Assembly (NCBI GenBank): GCA_024648695.1
Contig: JACAVV010000028.1
Location: 1 to 64,000 of the forward strand
DNA: 64,000 nt
Source of the DNA: Nitrospina sp.
GTDB lineage: Bacteria > Nitrospinota > Nitrospinia > Nitrospinales > JACRGP01
Direction: 5' to 3'
Notes under the pieces: generated by a model
The model's database searches: none
Seen by the model: only the letters and a program-made list of their open reading frames with translations
Told to the model about the DNA's origin: nothing
Shown: one piece after another, positions 9,781 to 18,370 of the stretch
Layout: each line of letters begins with the position of its first letter
How positions within the stretch are numbered: position 1 is the first letter of the stretch
Translations under genes and position numbers: made by a program

Positions 9781-10329
9781 CTACCTTGGCGTATTCATTA
9801 AATAGCTTAAATCAAATCCCATTTTTTCAATCTTGCCTTTCAGCTTTTGTAGAGTGCCATCATCCATATCCCGCGAGCGGCTTAAAATCCACAGGTACTG
9901 TCTGTTGGGTTCACTGACCACAGCGTAGCGGTACTCCTTATCCAAATCGATGATCCAATAGTTTCCTTCAAAAGGCCAAAAGAATTGCACTTTTAATTTG
10001 GCGTTGGTATTGGGATCCACCACACGCGCCTTGCCAATGGCTTCGTCCAGTTCTCCTTGAGAACTTCCTTGCCTGCACTGATTTATCACCCGAATTTTGC
10101 CATCATCCATTTTTTCGTAAAGGGCGGTGGCTCCATAACAACCCTCTTCGAAGGAGTGGGGGTAGCGCGCAATTTCATACCATTTGCCCAGGTAGCGGTC
10201 TATATCCACATACCCGACTACCCCCAACTCCGGGTCTAATTTTTTGGGGACGCTGGAGCAAGAGTTCATAAAAAGTAAAATCAGACCCCATACAATTGTT
10301 TTTAATGTTACCGCCAAACCATATCGCAT
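9781..10329 (-). CDS. blc: Blc-like outer-membrane lipocalin
   Basis: Bacterial lipocalin lipoprotein. The signal peptide ends in the lipobox MNSC. The lipocalin signature YLGKWYEIARYPHSFEEGC follows, and a C-terminal strand motif YLWILSRSR matches the second structurally conserved region. Family members bind lysophospholipids or other lipids at the outer membrane and are often stress-induced. The ATG at 10329 has GAGGAG upstream; a TTG one codon earlier is in frame but unlikely. At 182 aa it has normal length. It is the last gene of a minus-strand run of secreted proteins. Confidence 0.9.
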   Translation of the reverse strand: MRYGLAVTLKTIVWGLILLFMNSCSSVPKKLDPELGVVGYVDIDRYLGKWYEIARYPHSFEEGCYGATALYEKMDDGKIRVINQCRQGSSQGELDEAIGKARVVDPNTNAKLKVQFFWPFEGNYWIIDLDKEYRYAVVSEPNRQYLWILSRSRDMDDGTLQKLKGKIEKMGFDLSYLMNTPR

Positions 10330-10374
10330 CAACTTCTCCTCAAAAATATATCTAAAAACAAGAATGTAATCACA

Positions 10375-10593
10375 TCAAGGCCATTGATATTCTGAATAGC
10401 CTTTGTCTACCAGACAATCCAGAAACACCTTTCGGTTGCCAAAATAGGACTTGTCCGGACCTGCCCAGGTTTGAAACCTGCACTCTTCATTCGCGTCCTG
10501 GAAGCTATGAGTATTCATAGCGATTTGTTGTGACGTTGAAGCACACGCGCTTAAAACGCTGAATATTATTGAAACCAATATTATTTTATTCAT
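10375..10593 (-). CDS. Small lipoprotein, 72 aa
   Basis: Short lipoprotein with a hydrophobic N-terminus and lipobox LSAC (Cys at 17), followed by a mature part of about 56 residues with two more cysteines (ECRFQTW and FLDCLVDKGY). GAGGA sits 9 bases upstream of the ATG. The function is unknown; the Cys pair could form a disulfide. It lies 45 bases upstream of the lipocalin gene on the same strand and may be cotranscribed with it. Confidence 0.75.
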   Translation of the reverse strand: MNKIILVSIIFSVLSACASTSQQIAMNTHSFQDANEECRFQTWAGPDKSYFGNRKVFLDCLVDKGYSEYQWP

Positions 10594-10735
10594 GGCTCGA
10601 AATCCTCTGTTACTTCAAAACGAATTTTGAGGGGTAAATCCAAAAGTTCTTGAAACCCGAAATGGCTGGCCCGGATCAAACTTTGACATTCAAACCAGGC
10701 CAAACTTTCGGTTTTCGATACATGCCTGCCTCATT

Positions 10736-11122
10736 TCAACAATGAACACTTACCCTGGAGTTTTTACTCAGATTTTCTATCAAGGCGACATCATCGATGT
10801 TTACTGTTTTTCCCAACTGCTTTGCAAAGGATAAATTGTAAATCAAATCGTAACCACGTTTACTCCATTTCTGAATCGTGTCTTTCAATTCGCCGTCAAC
10901 CCCCATTCGCACCTTTATTTGCGCCGGTCGGTTTCCCAGATTTTCGACAACGAAACTTGAGTCACAACTCGAGCGCCAACCCGGTTCCAAAACAATTCGG
11001 TTCATGGGTGTCATGCCAGTTTCGGCCTCACTGTAATCGGCTTGTACTTGAGCCGGTTGAGCAACAGCCAATCCTATTCCTACCAGTCCTGCAATTCCGA
11101 GTTTATATGCATTCTTTAGCAT
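10736..11122 (-). CDS. Small secreted protein of unknown function, 128 aa
   Basis: N-terminal Sec signal peptide with hydrophobic core at about residues 8-22 and probable cleavage after VQA at 28. The mature protein contains two cysteines (SSCDSSF and the C-terminal VHC) that may pair, and its strand pattern suggests a small beta-sandwich. A perfect AAGGAGA ribosome-binding site precedes the ATG. I do not recognise a family. It is the second gene of the secreted-protein run that starts at 11851. Confidence 0.75.
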   Translation of the reverse strand: MLKNAYKLGIAGLVGIGLAVAQPAQVQADYSEAETGMTPMNRIVLEPGWRSSCDSSFVVENLGNRPAQIKVRMGVDGELKDTIQKWSKRGYDLIYNLSFAKQLGKTVNIDDVALIENLSKNSRVSVHC

Positions 11123-11155
11123 GGTGATTCTCCTTATTTATTGTTTTTTTTTGAA

Positions 11156-11851
11156 TTACATTCGGGAATTTGCACTATGAACCATAGCCACACCATCCAC
11201 TTCCACATGATTGATTACTTTTAAACCAGAAGAAGTACGTTCAACCAGAAACCTTTGTCCAGCGATAGAGGTTTGAAATGTGTTGCCGGGACGGATGTCA
11301 TAATTTTTTAAGAGAGATTGTTCGAAGTTGTTAAGGCCTACAAAAACGGATCCCATTTTTTGGGAGAACCCATTAATAATTTTTGATTGAGTTTCCGATC
11401 CAAAGGTCCATTCATAAGGGAGACTGACGTGATTGTGTCCGATATGATTTTTGGGATTGAAGAAAGTTCGTGTCGCCATTTTGATTTTACTTAAGGGAAT
11501 CCGCTTCATTTGGGACACTTGCTCAATGCGGGTAGCATCAACGATTTTCATTCCGGCAGAAGTCCTTTCAATAAGAAAATTAATTCCTATAACCTCGGTA
11601 TAAAATTTATTGCCGACCTTGATTTCGTAATGATTCATTTTTTTCTGTTCAAAGTGGTTTAAACCAATCGAAGCTGTAGGATTTACAGAGCTTAATTTTC
11701 TTTGCACTTTATCTTTAAGTCCCTTGGAAAGCTCCCATTTATAAGGAGCCGTGGAATGATCATGGTTAGAATGCGCCATTGTGGCAGTAGAAGAAAAAGT
11801 CATTGCGCTTACGATGGCGATGGCATTGAGGATATATTTATTCGAATTCAT
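11156..11851 (-). CDS. Secreted two-repeat His-motif protein
   Basis: Unrecognised secreted protein of 231 aa with a signal peptide cleaved near TMA-HSN (residue 26). It is an internal duplication: each unit opens with HxxHxH-x3-PYxW (H27, H30, H32 with P36; H136, H139, H141 with P145) and continues with GLNxFEQ, a KVG/RPG strand and the matching ends FLIERTSAGMKIV and FLVERTSSGLKVI. The repeat period is 109 residues. The His triads suggest binding of Cu, Zn or Ni, which is an inference. The ATG at 11851 has AGGAG eight bases upstream; the open frame extends 15 codons further but without a better start. Confidence 0.8.
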   Translation of the reverse strand: MNSNKYILNAIAIVSAMTFSSTATMAHSNHDHSTAPYKWELSKGLKDKVQRKLSSVNPTASIGLNHFEQKKMNHYEIKVGNKFYTEVIGINFLIERTSAGMKIVDATRIEQVSQMKRIPLSKIKMATRTFFNPKNHIGHNHVSLPYEWTFGSETQSKIINGFSQKMGSVFVGLNNFEQSLLKNYDIRPGNTFQTSIAGQRFLVERTSSGLKVINHVEVDGVAMVHSANSRM

Positions 11852-12202
11852 CTTGGTCTCTCCTAAATTTAAATTAAAAATACGTATAAATTTCAATCTG
11901 AATACTCTCTAAATATAGACTTATGACGCATTTTTGTCAAGGAAAGAATCAAAAAATTTAGATAATTATCTAATAAATATTATATCTTATTATTTTTATT
12001 AAACTTTTTTAAATAAAATTATTTTAATAATGTAGGTTAATTGCCTGAATCCCCCTTTATCTGGTAAATTTTCTAACCAATTGACCCAAAAATCTAAACA
12101 AAATTTCAACTTATTTAGACAAAATATCCCATTCAGAGGGCGAATCTTTTTCCTCAGTCTTGGAACCATAAATCATCCCTTGAAAAAAAATCTGTTTTAT
12201 AC

Positions 12203-12231
12203 TTGACTAACTAGTTAATTAAATATAGACT
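12203..12231 (+). promoter_or_regulatory. tetR promoter with embedded palindromic operator
   Basis: TTGACT (12203-12208) and TATAGA or TAGACT (12224-12231) make a plausible sigma-70 promoter. Between them lies the perfect palindrome TAACTAGTTA (12208-12217), part of a 16-base sequence (12206-12221) that recurs 14/16 at 12845-12860. This fits autorepression by the adjacent TetR. The start codon at 12239 is only a few bases past the expected transcription start. The AT-rich 390-base gap to the left (from 11852) holds nothing else I can name. Confidence 0.6.
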
Positions 12232-12238
12232 TTTTCAC

Positions 12239-12823
12239 ATGACACCTCGTGGACGTACAACCGCAAAAGAAAAAATCATCGAAGCCGCATCCGACCTGTT
12301 TTATCAGCAGGGGTATCAGGCAACCACCATCGATCAGGTGATCGAGCATTCGGGAGTTTCGCGCCCTACGGTTTATTCACATTTCTCTACTAAAGAGGAT
12401 TTGTGTGTGGCTTATTTAAAAAACCGCAGGCACATTGACCTGGAAGCTATGAAAGTGTTTGTAGAGAAACAACCGACTCCGAAAGGAACGTATTTAGGCG
12501 TCATAAAATTCGTTCGGGAGGCGATGCTCAAAACAGATTATCGTGGTTGTGGCTACTTCAATATGATCTCCGAGTTTCCGGACGAGCAAAATCCTATTGT
12601 TAAAGAAGCAAAAGTTTATGTCGACGGGTTTCGGGAGGTCATACACCAGGGGGTGGATGCACTTAAGCAGTCAGATTCGAAGCTGAAGAAATTAGACCCG
12701 GATTTTATCTCCGATGTTTATTATCTGCTTGTTTGTGGAGCGATAATGGCGGGACAGGAATACAAAGACCCCTGGCCCCTGGATCGGGCCGTCAAGGCAG
12801 TTGAGAATTTGATCAAACAATAG
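12239..12823 (+). CDS. TetR-family transcriptional repressor
   Basis: A 194-aa regulator with an N-terminal TetR helix-turn-helix: helices in KEKIIEAASDLFYQQGYQ, then IDQVIEHSGVSRPTVYSHF (about residues 31-49). The C-terminal ligand domain contains Cys 56, 104 and 156; C104 lies in YRGCGYF. Related TetR repressors sense electrophiles or oxidants through cysteine, so this may be a thiol sensor, which is inference. It stands upstream of the OsmC-like gene in the same direction, and both carry the same operator, so it probably represses both. No ribosome-binding site is visible; a leaderless mRNA is possible. Confidence 0.9.
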   Translation: MTPRGRTTAKEKIIEAASDLFYQQGYQATTIDQVIEHSGVSRPTVYSHFSTKEDLCVAYLKNRRHIDLEAMKVFVEKQPTPKGTYLGVIKFVREAMLKTDYRGCGYFNMISEFPDEQNPIVKEAKVYVDGFREVIHQGVDALKQSDSKLKKLDPDFISDVYYLLVCGAIMAGQEYKDPWPLDRAVKAVENLIKQ

Positions 12824-12842
12824 TTTTTTTTACAACTAAACT

Positions 12843-12860
12843 TAACTAATTAGTTAGTTA
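12843..12860 (+). promoter_or_regulatory. Palindromic TetR operator before the OsmC-like gene
   Basis: TAACTAATTAGTTA at 12843-12856 is a perfect 14-base palindrome. The 16 bases at 12845-12860 match 14/16 with the site in front of tetR, the two differences lying at the centre and one flank. It lies 31 bases upstream of the OsmC-like start codon. Confidence 0.6.
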
Positions 12861-12890
12861 TTTTTTTAATTTTTTTGAAAGGAATTAACC

Positions 12891-13454
12891 ATGTCCAATT
12901 CAGCACAACAAGAACAAAACTGCATCAACGGAGTCAACATCGACCAATTGCAAGAAACCGTACAAGCGGTTTCAGATCAACCTGCACTCGCAAAATTCAA
13001 GTTCCGCGCCAATAACCAATGGCAGGAAGGCGGACACAATAAAATCCGCATCAACGGGTATTACGGAACGTCACAGGAAATCAAACGTGACAAAGGCTTC
13101 GAATTCGATGCTGACGAGCCCCCCGTATTATTGGGAAGCGACAAAGGTGCCAATCCGGCAGAGTACCTGTTGACCGCACTTTCGTCCTGCATGACCACGT
13201 CTCTGGCCTACCACGCCGCCGCTCAGGGTATCGAGGTGGAATCGGTAGAATCAAATTTCGAAGGGGATATCGATTTGCAGGGATTTCTCAACCTGGATCC
13301 GAAAGTCAGAAAAGGCTACGAGGAAATTCGAGTCCAGTTCAAAGTAAAATCTGATGCGGACAAGGAAAAACTAAACGAACTGGTTCAAAACTCGCCTATC
13401 TATGATGTAGTGAGGAATCCAACGCCAATCAAGGTGGAGTTCGTTACGGAGTAA
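12891..13454 (+). CDS. OsmC-like protein
   Basis: OsmC/Ohr-superfamily protein of 187 aa. The family comprises thiol-dependent peroxidases of organic hydroperoxides. The core is seen in GANPAEYLLTALSSCMTTSLAYHAA, with Cys 100 on the central helix. The position where Ohr/OsmC enzymes have a second active-site Cys reads NSPIYDVV, with Ser 168 instead. Another Cys is at residue 11. So a one-Cys mechanism or a non-peroxidase role is possible. AAAGGAA lies 6-12 bases before the ATG. Downstream of tetR and sharing its operator, it is probably the main regulated target. Confidence 0.88.
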   Translation: MSNSAQQEQNCINGVNIDQLQETVQAVSDQPALAKFKFRANNQWQEGGHNKIRINGYYGTSQEIKRDKGFEFDADEPPVLLGSDKGANPAEYLLTALSSCMTTSLAYHAAAQGIEVESVESNFEGDIDLQGFLNLDPKVRKGYEEIRVQFKVKSDADKEKLNELVQNSPIYDVVRNPTPIKVEFVTE

Positions 13455-13491
13455 AACGTTGAACAGACGAGATTATCTTGAACTGTTCCAT

Positions 13492-15408
13492 TCACAACTC
13501 TTTTGGTGGACTATTGGGTTCCACTTTGGGCGGGGTTTGGGAATCGGCTTTCGCTTCGGTTCCATCCGGTTCAGGCAAAGGGTACAACTTAAAATACTTC
13601 TGGATCGCTTTCTTGGCGATAGGGGCCGCTACGGCCCCTCCGTGCCCGCCATGTTCTACAATCACCGCTACGGCGATCTCCGGTTTTTCATAGGGGGCGG
13701 AGGCGACAAACCAGGCGTGGTCACGGAACTTGTAGGGAACCTTTTTATCTGGATATTCAGACGCCGATTTCAACCGCACAACTTGCGCGGTTCCGGTTTT
13801 TCCCGAGACTTTTATAGATTTCATTCGAGCCCGCCACGCGGTTCCCTTTTTCTCGTTTACCACGCCTAAGAGGGCTTCCCTTATTATTTTCAGATTTTTT
13901 TGGTTAAATTCAGGGTCTTTTAAAAGTTCGGGTTGAAACTTGTTTACGACTTTCCCTGAATTATCATGGATCGATTTCACCAGCATGGGACGAAAGCGTT
14001 TGCCCCCGTTAACGACGGTTGCCATCATGATCACCTGTTGAAGTGGAGTGACCAAATTATACCCCTGGCCAATAGACGCTGATATAGTTTCACCCGGATA
14101 CCATTGCTCTTTTTTCAGCTTTTCTTTCCAACTAGACGTTGGCACCAGACCGGCTTTTTCGCCAAGCAACTGAATGCCGGTCGGACTGCCCAATCCGAAT
14201 AATCGACCGTACTTGGCCAGGGTATCGATTCCCAGGCGATTGCCTACACTGTAAAAAAACACGTCGCAGGATTGCACCAGGGCGTCGTGGACATTCATAT
14301 AACCATGCCCACCCCGTTTCCAGCAACGGTAACGTCCGCGCCCCAATTTGTAAAACCCGGGACAATACACCCGGTCTTCAGTGGTGATCAACTTTTCCTG
14401 CAAACCTGCGTATGCCGTTATGATTTTATAGGTGGATCCCGGAGGATACTGGCCGTCGATGGCTTTATTTTGAAGGGGATGAGATTGCGCATTGATAAGT
14501 CGCTTCCAGTCTTTGGCCGAGATTCCGGCAGAAAACAGATTTGGATCATAGGACGGTTTGCTCGCTATAGCCAACACCTCGCCGGTATCCACTTTAAGGA
14601 CCACAGCGGAACCGGCAAAAGGTCCATCGTCCTTCGCTTTCATATAATCTTCCAAAGCTTTCTGAAGTCTGAAGTCCAGGGTGAGGGTCACATGGTTGCC
14701 GGTTTGGGAAGGAAGCGATTTCAAAACCTTCAATTCGCGTCCCGTCACATCCACCTCGACTTCCTTGGCTCCCTTACCTCCCCTTAAATAAGGTTCCAGA
14801 ATGCTTTCCAGTCCGCCTTTGCCCACTAAATCGCCTTGCTGGTAATCTGCGTATTCCGGTTTCTTTAAATGATCCTTACTCACCTCTCCCAGGTAACCCA
14901 GAATATGGGCAGAAGATTCTCCATGGACATAAAACCTTAAAGGCTCCACGATCACTTTGATGCCCGGAAGGTACAAATTATTTTCCTCAACCTGAGCCAC
15001 TTCCTTGCGGCTGATGTCATGTTTCACCAGAACGTTTTTAAATGAAGGAACGCCTTTAACTTTTTTCAGAACCGCATCCCTGTCTATTTCAATAAACCGT
15101 GACAAATCCCCAAGGGTTTTCTTGAGGTCAGGAACGTCCTCCGGTGTCAGGTAGACATTGAAAGAAGGGCGTACGCTGACAAGAATCTCTCCATTGCGGT
15201 CCCGAATGGTGCCTCTTTTGGGAGCGAGCAAAGTGCGCCGAACCCGGTTTTTTTCGGATAACTCGGTGAACTCATTGCCTTTGATAATTTGCAGATACCA
15301 TACCCGCATCAACAATGTAACAAAGCAAAAAATGGCTATATAGGTAAAAACTTTAACTTTTTTTTTCACTTCTTCAGACGAGTTGGATTGATAACTGGAA
15401 TGACTCAT
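13492..15408 (-). CDS. mrdA: PBP2, peptidoglycan D,D-transpeptidase MrdA
   Basis: Elongasome transpeptidase that crosslinks peptidoglycan in the lateral wall. A single membrane anchor lies at about residues 18-42, followed by the pedestal domain and the penicillin-binding domain: nucleophile S325 in PGSTYK, SCD at 380-382 and KTG at 537-539. C349, C362, H368 and C381 are placed like the zinc site described in E. coli PBP2. I chose the ATG at 15408, which overlaps the mreD stop as ATGA; the frame continues upstream inside mreD but without a reason to start there. Its length is 638 aa. rodA does not follow in this window. Confidence 0.95.
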   Translation of the reverse strand: MSHSSYQSNSSEEVKKKVKVFTYIAIFCFVTLLMRVWYLQIIKGNEFTELSEKNRVRRTLLAPKRGTIRDRNGEILVSVRPSFNVYLTPEDVPDLKKTLGDLSRFIEIDRDAVLKKVKGVPSFKNVLVKHDISRKEVAQVEENNLYLPGIKVIVEPLRFYVHGESSAHILGYLGEVSKDHLKKPEYADYQQGDLVGKGGLESILEPYLRGGKGAKEVEVDVTGRELKVLKSLPSQTGNHVTLTLDFRLQKALEDYMKAKDDGPFAGSAVVLKVDTGEVLAIASKPSYDPNLFSAGISAKDWKRLINAQSHPLQNKAIDGQYPPGSTYKIITAYAGLQEKLITTEDRVYCPGFYKLGRGRYRCWKRGGHGYMNVHDALVQSCDVFFYSVGNRLGIDTLAKYGRLFGLGSPTGIQLLGEKAGLVPTSSWKEKLKKEQWYPGETISASIGQGYNLVTPLQQVIMMATVVNGGKRFRPMLVKSIHDNSGKVVNKFQPELLKDPEFNQKNLKIIREALLGVVNEKKGTAWRARMKSIKVSGKTGTAQVVRLKSASEYPDKKVPYKFRDHAWFVASAPYEKPEIAVAVIVEHGGHGGAVAAPIAKKAIQKYFKLYPLPEPDGTEAKADSQTPPKVEPNSPPKEL

Positions 15409-15917
15409 AGGGGTTTTAAGACGGTTGTGGGAAATTGTTCCACCGTCCATTTTCGGCTTTTGTTCAGGATCCAGAAAAGAACAGGACTTACCGCCGCATT
15501 GTATCCCACATACACAATGAAAGGAGGAAACAAGTACCAGCTTGGCCCTCCTTTTAGAAGCATGGTCCAAACTGCATAAAAAACCAGTGCATCAAAAACG
15601 GAAGCGAATAACGTAAAGAACACAACCGAAAACAGCCCTTCCACCATGATTTTATTTCTCAGCACGGTAAAAAAATAAGCCGTCAAACTTTTTGATAATG
15701 TATTGATTCCCAGCATTCCGCCGGACAGGCAATCCTGTACGAGACCTGCAAACATCCCCATCCAGATGCCCGAATTCCCGAGAAGATGGACTCCGCAATA
15801 AATACTGAAAATTAAAAACAGGTCGGGAACCACCTGGGAAACAGATATCCATTCGCCCAGCGTTGTCTGCAACACCGACACCACCAATAACCAGAACATA
15901 AAAACGAGGAACCACAT
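15405..15917 (-). CDS. mreD: MreD, rod-shape-determining membrane protein
   Basis: Small polytopic protein (170 aa, about five hydrophobic segments) of the elongasome. PDLFLIFSIYCGV and GMFAGLVQDCLSGGMLGINTLSKSL are the recognisable MreD blocks. It follows mreC and overlaps mrdA by four bases, so coupling is likely. AAGGA precedes the ATG by about nine bases. Confidence 0.92.
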   Translation of the reverse strand: MWFLVFMFWLLVVSVLQTTLGEWISVSQVVPDLFLIFSIYCGVHLLGNSGIWMGMFAGLVQDCLSGGMLGINTLSKSLTAYFFTVLRNKIMVEGLFSVVFFTLFASVFDALVFYAVWTMLLKGGPSWYLFPPFIVYVGYNAAVSPVLFWILNKSRKWTVEQFPTTVLKPL

Positions 15918-16014
15918 TCGTTTTTTCCTTCACAATTTAATTAAGGGAACCCTTTGATTTTGAACCTTTGGAGGGATGACCCTAAGCGCATCCTTTCAGG
16001 CAAAGAAAAATAAA

Positions 16015-16860
16015 TCAGCTTTTTTCCGCTGACGCTTCTTTCACGCGCGGCCTGGACAGGATCAAGACATTTTCCAAACGGTTGAAATCTGCGCTGGGAG
16101 AGAGGGTGATCTCCTGAAACAAGCCCTGGCCCGTTTTATTCGCTCGCACCACTTCGCCAATTTTCAACCCTTTTGGATAAATACCACCTAAACCAGAGGT
16201 AATAACAGGTTCTCCCACAGTCAACGGGGCATCTTTGGGAACGTATTTCATGATGAATTGATTCTGGCCGGTACCCTGCACCACTCCCGTCACCCGCGAA
16301 TTTTGAAGCAGAGCATCCATAGCACTTCGGTTATCCAGGATCAATAACACCTTGGAACTGGATTTCATAACCTCCATGACATGGCCCACCACGCCTTCAT
16401 GACTGGCGACCGCCTGATTGATTTGAACCCCATGGTCTGCACCCTTATCCAAAAAAATGGTGTGAGACCACTGGGTCGCATCCCTGCCAATGACGGTGGC
16501 GGCAATTGCAGGTCTTCTTTCTTTCAAGCTGTATTTGAGAAGCTGGGCGATCCGTTCATAACGCTTGATTTTTTCCAGCAACTCGTTTTCCCTTTTCTTG
16601 TACTTGCTTATTTCCTGTCTCAACTTTTCATTTTCTTTAGCAACATCCACCAACCAAAAATAGTTGCTAAACACATCTGTTGTCAAGCGGGTGGAACTGG
16701 TAACACCAGACTGCAATGGCGCCATTAAACTGCCGACAAAAGACGAACCTGTCGTAGCGCTCTCAGGATCTTTGATATTGATGGATAAGAGAGAAAAGGA
16801 AACCAGAATGACAAACGAAAGAATGAAAATTCTGTTTTTTTTGGGTTCTTTTTGTTTCAC
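16015..16860 (-). CDS. mreC: MreC, rod-shape-determining periplasmic protein
   Basis: Bitopic elongasome protein of 281 aa that organises PBP2 and MreB. A membrane anchor at about residues 9-27 precedes a coiled coil (about 70-105, NEKLRQEISKYKKRENELLE) and the double beta-barrel domain with VIGRDATQWSHTIFLDKG and VTGVVQGTG. The only sensible start is GTG at 16860, six bases after the mreB stop. The 97-base gap to mreD is unusually long for this operon. Confidence 0.94.
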   Translation of the reverse strand: MKQKEPKKNRIFILSFVILVSFSLLSINIKDPESATTGSSFVGSLMAPLQSGVTSSTRLTTDVFSNYFWLVDVAKENEKLRQEISKYKKRENELLEKIKRYERIAQLLKYSLKERRPAIAATVIGRDATQWSHTIFLDKGADHGVQINQAVASHEGVVGHVMEVMKSSSKVLLILDNRSAMDALLQNSRVTGVVQGTGQNQFIMKYVPKDAPLTVGEPVITSGLGGIYPKGLKIGEVVRANKTGQGLFQEITLSPSADFNRLENVLILSRPRVKEASAEKS

Positions 16861-16866
16861 AAAAAA

Positions 16867-17886
16867 TTACAGGGCAACTTTTTTCAAAAGTTTTGGGTTG
16901 GAAATGATTTTTCCTACGCCCATGGCCACCGCAGAAAGGGGGTCACTGGCTAAGGTGATGGGCAGGCCTGTCGCTTCCCGCAGAAGGATGTCCAGCCCTT
17001 TTATCATGGAACCCCCGCCGGCGACGACTATTCCTTTATCCACGATATCTGCGGCCAGTTCGGGGGGGGTGCGTTCCAGCGAAATTTTCACCGCTTCGAC
17101 AATCGCTCCAAATGTTTCAGCAAGAGCTTCATAAATTTCTTCATCGTTCACCACAAGGGTTTTTGGAATTCCGGCAATCAGGTCCCTGCCCTTGATTTCC
17201 ATTGTCAAACGCTCAGGAAGAGGATGAGCAGACCCTATTGTCATTTTGATTTCTTCAGCCGTCCGTTCACCAATCAGGAGATTATTTTTTCGCTTCACGT
17301 AATTGACGATCGCTTCATCCATTTCATCGCCCGCGATTCGAATGGATTTGCTATAGACTACACCTGAGAGCGAGATGATAGCGACCTCGGTGGTTCCTCC
17401 ACCGATATCAACAATCATGTTTCCGGAGGGTTCCTGAATGGGCAAATCGACTCCGATTGCGGCGGCCATCGGTTCTTCCACAAGAAACACTTCCTTGGCG
17501 CGTGAACTGAGCGCGGCTTCCCGGACGGCTCGTTTCTCTACTTGAGTGATCCCTGAAGGAACCGCGATAACGACTCGTGGACGTACCATTGTTTTTCTGT
17601 TGTTATGGACTTTTTCCACAAAATGGCGGATCATCTTTTCCGTCACTTCGTAATGCGCGATCACCCCATCTTTCATCGGGCGAATAGCCTCGATACTGCC
17701 GGGAGCCCTGCCCAGCATCTGCTTGGCTTCGGCACCGATCGCCTGAATTTCCCTGGTATGGCTGTTCAGAGCCACTACAGAAGGCTCGCGCAAAACCACT
17801 CCCTGGCCTGCAACATAAACCAAAGTATTGGCCGTGCCTAAATCAATTCCTAGATCATTCGAAAACAGATTCCAAAGAGAACTCAC
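16867..17886 (-). CDS. mreB: MreB, actin-like rod-shape protein
   Basis: Cytoskeletal ATPase that guides lateral wall synthesis. The actin-fold motifs are present: GIDLGTANTLVY (phosphate 1), IVDIGGGTTEVAIISL (phosphate 2) and VVAGGGSMIKGLD (adenosine). The length is 339 aa. The start is GTG at 17886 with AAAGAGG five bases before it. It is the first gene of mreB-mreC-mreD-mrdA; a perfect 22-base palindrome lies 108-129 bases upstream of the start. Confidence 0.96.
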   Translation of the reverse strand: MSSLWNLFSNDLGIDLGTANTLVYVAGQGVVLREPSVVALNSHTREIQAIGAEAKQMLGRAPGSIEAIRPMKDGVIAHYEVTEKMIRHFVEKVHNNRKTMVRPRVVIAVPSGITQVEKRAVREAALSSRAKEVFLVEEPMAAAIGVDLPIQEPSGNMIVDIGGGTTEVAIISLSGVVYSKSIRIAGDEMDEAIVNYVKRKNNLLIGERTAEEIKMTIGSAHPLPERLTMEIKGRDLIAGIPKTLVVNDEEIYEALAETFGAIVEAVKISLERTPPELAADIVDKGIVVAGGGSMIKGLDILLREATGLPITLASDPLSAVAMGVGKIISNPKLLKKVAL

Positions 17887-17993
17887 GGGACCTCTTTAAA
17901 GTGAAGGGCATTTTTCAAAGCAGTGAAGAATCCGTCGCAAGCGAACGGGGTAAACGAGGGAAATTACTACATAACGCACAATCTGGTGGCAAG

Positions 17994-18015
17994 CGTTCTT
18001 CCAATTGGAAGAACG
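17994..18015. promoter_or_regulatory. Perfect 22-bp palindrome upstream of mreB
   Basis: The arm CGTTCTTCCAA (17994-18004) is followed without spacer by its exact complement TTGGAAGAACG (18005-18015). It sits in the 484-base gap between the divergent mreB and ppiD genes, much nearer mreB. A spacerless dyad fits a dimeric regulator site better than an RNA hairpin. There is no T run. I found nothing else definite in this gap. Confidence 0.5.
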
Positions 18016-18370
18016 AGTTGTTGCCTGACCTGCGGTAATATGACCGAGGCAAGTAACAAGCTCTCTTAACTTATATCAGCCAGAATTTTAAATTTCAAGT
18101 AAATTCAAAGACTTGAAGAGATAATCGGAATTGTTTATTTTAATGAGTAAGTCTTCTTCATTTAAGACCCGGACCTTCATTATACGGTTGCGATTTGAAT
18201 AGGCCTCATATAGTATACTTTTCTCCATAAGGAACTAAAAAAAAACAACTGTTCCCTGAAACCCGGATAAAATTAACTAATGGATCAAAGGTTAACTTTT
18301 ACGGAAGTTTCAGTTTGTTTCGATTTTTGAACACACCCATAAACAAGTTTGGCTAAAGGAGTCACTTTTC

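Noticed and set aside
13459-13869. Plus-strand open frame after the OsmC-like gene
   Set aside because: It is antisense to the C-terminal part of mrdA and its composition (Arg, Phe and Gly rich) is non-natural.
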